A DNA stretch of 64,000 nucleotides from Aquificaceae bacterium (GTDB lineage Bacteria > Aquificota > Aquificia > Aquificales > Aquificaceae), in NCBI GenBank assembly GCA_027079305.1, contig JALWVU010000070.1, forward strand, positions 39,978 through 103,977, in the 5' to 3' direction. Positions 62,274-64,000 of the stretch are shown here, piece after piece. Each line of letters opens with the position of its first letter. Position 1 is the stretch's first letter. The notes under the pieces were generated by a model. That model had not been told where the DNA came from. It worked only from the letters and a program-made list of their open reading frames with translations, and did not search any database. Both the position numbers and the translations under genes were made by a program.

Positions 62274-64000
62274 TCAGCTCCTCTCCACTATGCTCCTGAC
62301 TATCTCCTTCTCCAAGGGAGAGCTTATCTTGGGAATTATCGTCTCGAGGACCGCGGTCTTCGCGTCCCCGAACTTCTTCAATCTCCTGGCACATCTTATC
62401 GTATCCCTTATGGAGAAGACGAACTCCACGGGCTCCTCCGACTGCTGGGTCTGGTAGGCCCTGTAGGCCTTCCTTATCTCGTTGGCTATCCTGAGGAGCT
62501 CGAAGAGGAGCCTGATCTCTCTTTCCCTCTCTGGGGTCCTGAGCTCCTCCCCCCTTGCGGTCCTCACCTCGTTCACCACCAGATACCAGAGGTAGGTGAA
62601 CTCCTCCTTGCTGAGCTGGGCAACCTCCTCCATGTAGTCCTTGAGGATTATGGCCTCGTCGGGGTAGTAGAAGCCCCTCTCGTCCTGGAAGGGAGGGTAG
62701 TCTATGTAGAGGACGTCCGCCCTCGACTTTATGTCCTGGGGAAGCTCGGAGACTCCCAAGTAGTTCTGGGGGTTCATACCTCCCACGAGGATCACGTCTG
62801 GCCGTGCCTTTACCACCTCCCCGTAGGAGAGGACCAGATACCTCCTGTAGTCGAAGAGGGGGTTGAAGATCTTGACGAGGGAGGGGGGAAGGGTGTTTAT
62901 CTCATCCAGGTATATGACCGCCCCTGGAGTTCTGAGGGCCTTCACGAGATCCGAGTAGACGCGCTTCGTTCCCCTCTTCGGATCGAACTCGTAGACGAAG
63001 GTGATGTCCTCTTTTTCCATCTTGGAGTTGCAGGGGACTATGAAGAGGGGCCTGTTGGTGAGGGCGGAGAAGACCTCCACCAGGAAGTTCTTGCCCACTC
63101 CCGCGTCCCCCTCGAGGATGAGTATCCCCTCCTCGTATTCGAGCTGTTCCTTGACGAGGGATGTGAACCTTTCCAAGTTCTGGACGAACCAGGGGGTCTC
63201 CTCGTAGGAGACGAACTCGGGGACTCTGGGCCTTTCAACCGAGCAGAGGCCGTTCAGGTGCCTCAGATACCTTCCCACCCAGTCGGGAAAGTGTTTGAGC
63301 TCCTCCTGGGTCAGGATGTTGTTGTATCTCTTTGGCTCCGCCAGAAGGCCGTCCTCCCTCTCGAAGAGGAGCTTTCCGAAGACCTTGCCTTCCTGGAGTA
63401 TCTTCTCCTCCACCTTTATGCGCCACCTGAGCCTTACGGGCTCTCCCTCGAACCTGGGGAAGCTCTCCCTCCCGAAGCGCACCTCCTTCTCCGATACCTC
63501 TATTGAGAAGGTCCTGAGCCTGTCCTCTATAAGCTTCTCCTGGAGGGTCCTCACGAGCCTCTCCAGGGCCGGGTTGTAGAGCTCCCTCGGGAGCTTGGAT
63601 ATGAAGGAGCGGGTCTCTTTAACCTCCGGTAGGGCCTCGAGATCCCTTATGTCCGTCGTGTGGGCCTTCTCGAGGGCTTTCCTCACCTTCTCCAGGTGCT
63701 CCTCCAGCCTCCTCTCGAAGTAATCGGAGACCCTCTCCCTCAGATCGCTTAGCCTCTCCCTCCACTCGTTCTCGGAGCTCTCTATCCTGCTCTCAAGGAG
63801 CCTGAAGTCCTCCCCCGTTACGCTGTCCTCCTTCAGCTTCCTCTCCATCTCCGAGAGGAATATCTCGTGGGCTCTGTCCCTGAGCTTCTGACGGGCCTCC
63901 TTCACTATCTCCCTCACTCTCCTTAAGGGAACCTCAAGGGAGTCCAGGTCCACGAACTCCTTGACCTTGGAGAGCTCCTCCTCCGAGGAGAGGTTCTTTA
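62274..64000 (-). CDS. Large MoxR/dynein-like AAA ATPase (5' end cut by window)
   Basis: At least 575 residues; the reading frame is open to the window edge, and a GTG at 63953 is only one possible start. N-terminal half is long charged helices (about 1-160). The AAA module has Walker A EGDAGVGKN (Asn replaces the usual Ser/Thr), Walker B VIYLDEINTLPP, sensor-1 GGMNPQNYLG. The C-terminal part is helical (about 420-559). MoxR-type ATPases remodel partner complexes, often with VWA proteins; none is in this window. Convergent with the histone-fold operon. Confidence 0.85.
   Translation of the reverse strand, partial: KNLSSEEELSKVKEFVDLDSLEVPLRRVREIVKEARQKLRDRAHEIFLSEMERKLKEDSVTGEDFRLLESRIESSENEWRERLSDLRERVSDYFERRLEEHLEKVRKALEKAHTTDIRDLEALPEVKETRSFISKLPRELYNPALERLVRTLQEKLIEDRLRTFSIEVSEKEVRFGRESFPRFEGEPVRLRWRIKVEEKILQEGKVFGKLLFEREDGLLAEPKRYNNILTQEELKHFPDWVGRYLRHLNGLCSVERPRVPEFVSYEETPWFVQNLERFTSLVKEQLEYEEGILILEGDAGVGKNFLVEVFSALTNRPLFIVPCNSKMEKEDITFVYEFDPKRGTKRVYSDLVKALRTPGAVIYLDEINTLPPSLVKIFNPLFDYRRYLVLSYGEVVKARPDVILVGGMNPQNYLGVSELPQDIKSRADVLYIDYPPFQDERGFYYPDEAIILKDYMEEVAQLSKEEFTYLWYLVVNEVRTARGEELRTPEREREIRLLFELLRIANEIRKAYRAYQTQQSEEPVEFVFSIRDTIRCARRLKKFGDAKTAVLETIIPKISSPLEKEIVRSIVERS

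Overview
The window is one contiguous bacterial chromosome segment, very densely coded, with moderate GC and arginine written mostly as AGG/AGA. Proteins are rich in Glu, Lys, Arg, Ile and Val, as in thermophiles. A stand-alone citryl-CoA lyase (two-step citrate cleavage of the reductive TCA cycle), an F-ATPase c subunit with its own signal peptide, a DUF1931 histone-fold protein, a single-domain KaiC-like ATPase and an rpmH-yidD-yidC cluster without rnpA all point to a hydrogen- or sulfur-oxidising member of the Aquificales, probably Aquificaceae. This is inference from gene content; no 16S gene is present. No rRNA, tRNA, CRISPR array, insertion sequence or prophage was seen. The only gap over 300 bases between annotated + strand genes (33832-34167) is filled by two tiny genes on the other strand.

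Layout. 1-9.2 kb: citryl-CoA lyase with a TlpA thioredoxin; a thioredoxin-TolC-mini-adaptor-coiled coil-old yellow enzyme-flavodoxin run; an HxlR repressor; a CDGSH protein with a methyltransferase; a VapBC pair; an aminotransferase. 9.2-12.7 kb: Obg, NurA, family-4 uracil-DNA glycosylase, a JAB metalloprotease and a tandem pair of tiny membrane proteins. 13-22 kb: an accessory, envelope-directed block with a DUF4382 lipoprotein, a Tat-exported multicopper oxidase lipoprotein, a histidine kinase and response regulator, a beta-barrel protein, a Glu/His-rich periplasmic protein and a divergent 1057-residue subtilase-kelch protein. Three copies of a GTTACC-N5-GTTACC direct repeat sit at the promoters of this block. 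22-31 kb: PerM, PurD, an LptF/G-like protein, a thiamine-binding protein, a GGDEF-EAL protein, an L,D-transpeptidase operon and a ParB-like protein. 31-38 kb: a CusCBA/CzcCBA-type metal efflux operon interrupted by a second antisense pair of tiny membrane proteins. 38-50 kb: housekeeping and signalling genes (AcuC-like deacetylase, PolB-type exonuclease, NadD, diguanylate cyclase, CoA-disulfide-reductase-like flavoprotein, MglA/roadblock module, PepA, KaiC-like ATPase plus XRE, HisIE, haemerythrin, HemE). 50-57 kb: RseP, pyrophosphatase, KdsD, DsrE, AtpB-Usp-AtpE, RpmH-YidD-YidC. 57-64 kb: epimerase, PP-loop protein, PilZ protein, DnaQ-like exonuclease, RlmB, a histone-fold operon and a large AAA ATPase cut by the window edge.

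Two genome-wide habits stand out. Many genes have no Shine-Dalgarno; instead a -10 hexamer ends 6-8 bases before the start codon, predicting leaderless or near-leaderless mRNAs. Convergent genes repeatedly overlap at their 3' ends, by 4-41 bases, with no terminator between them. The best candidates for something undescribed are the response-regulator regulon at 13-22 kb and the twice-occurring cassette of paired tiny membrane proteins (12385-12683 and 33825-34143).
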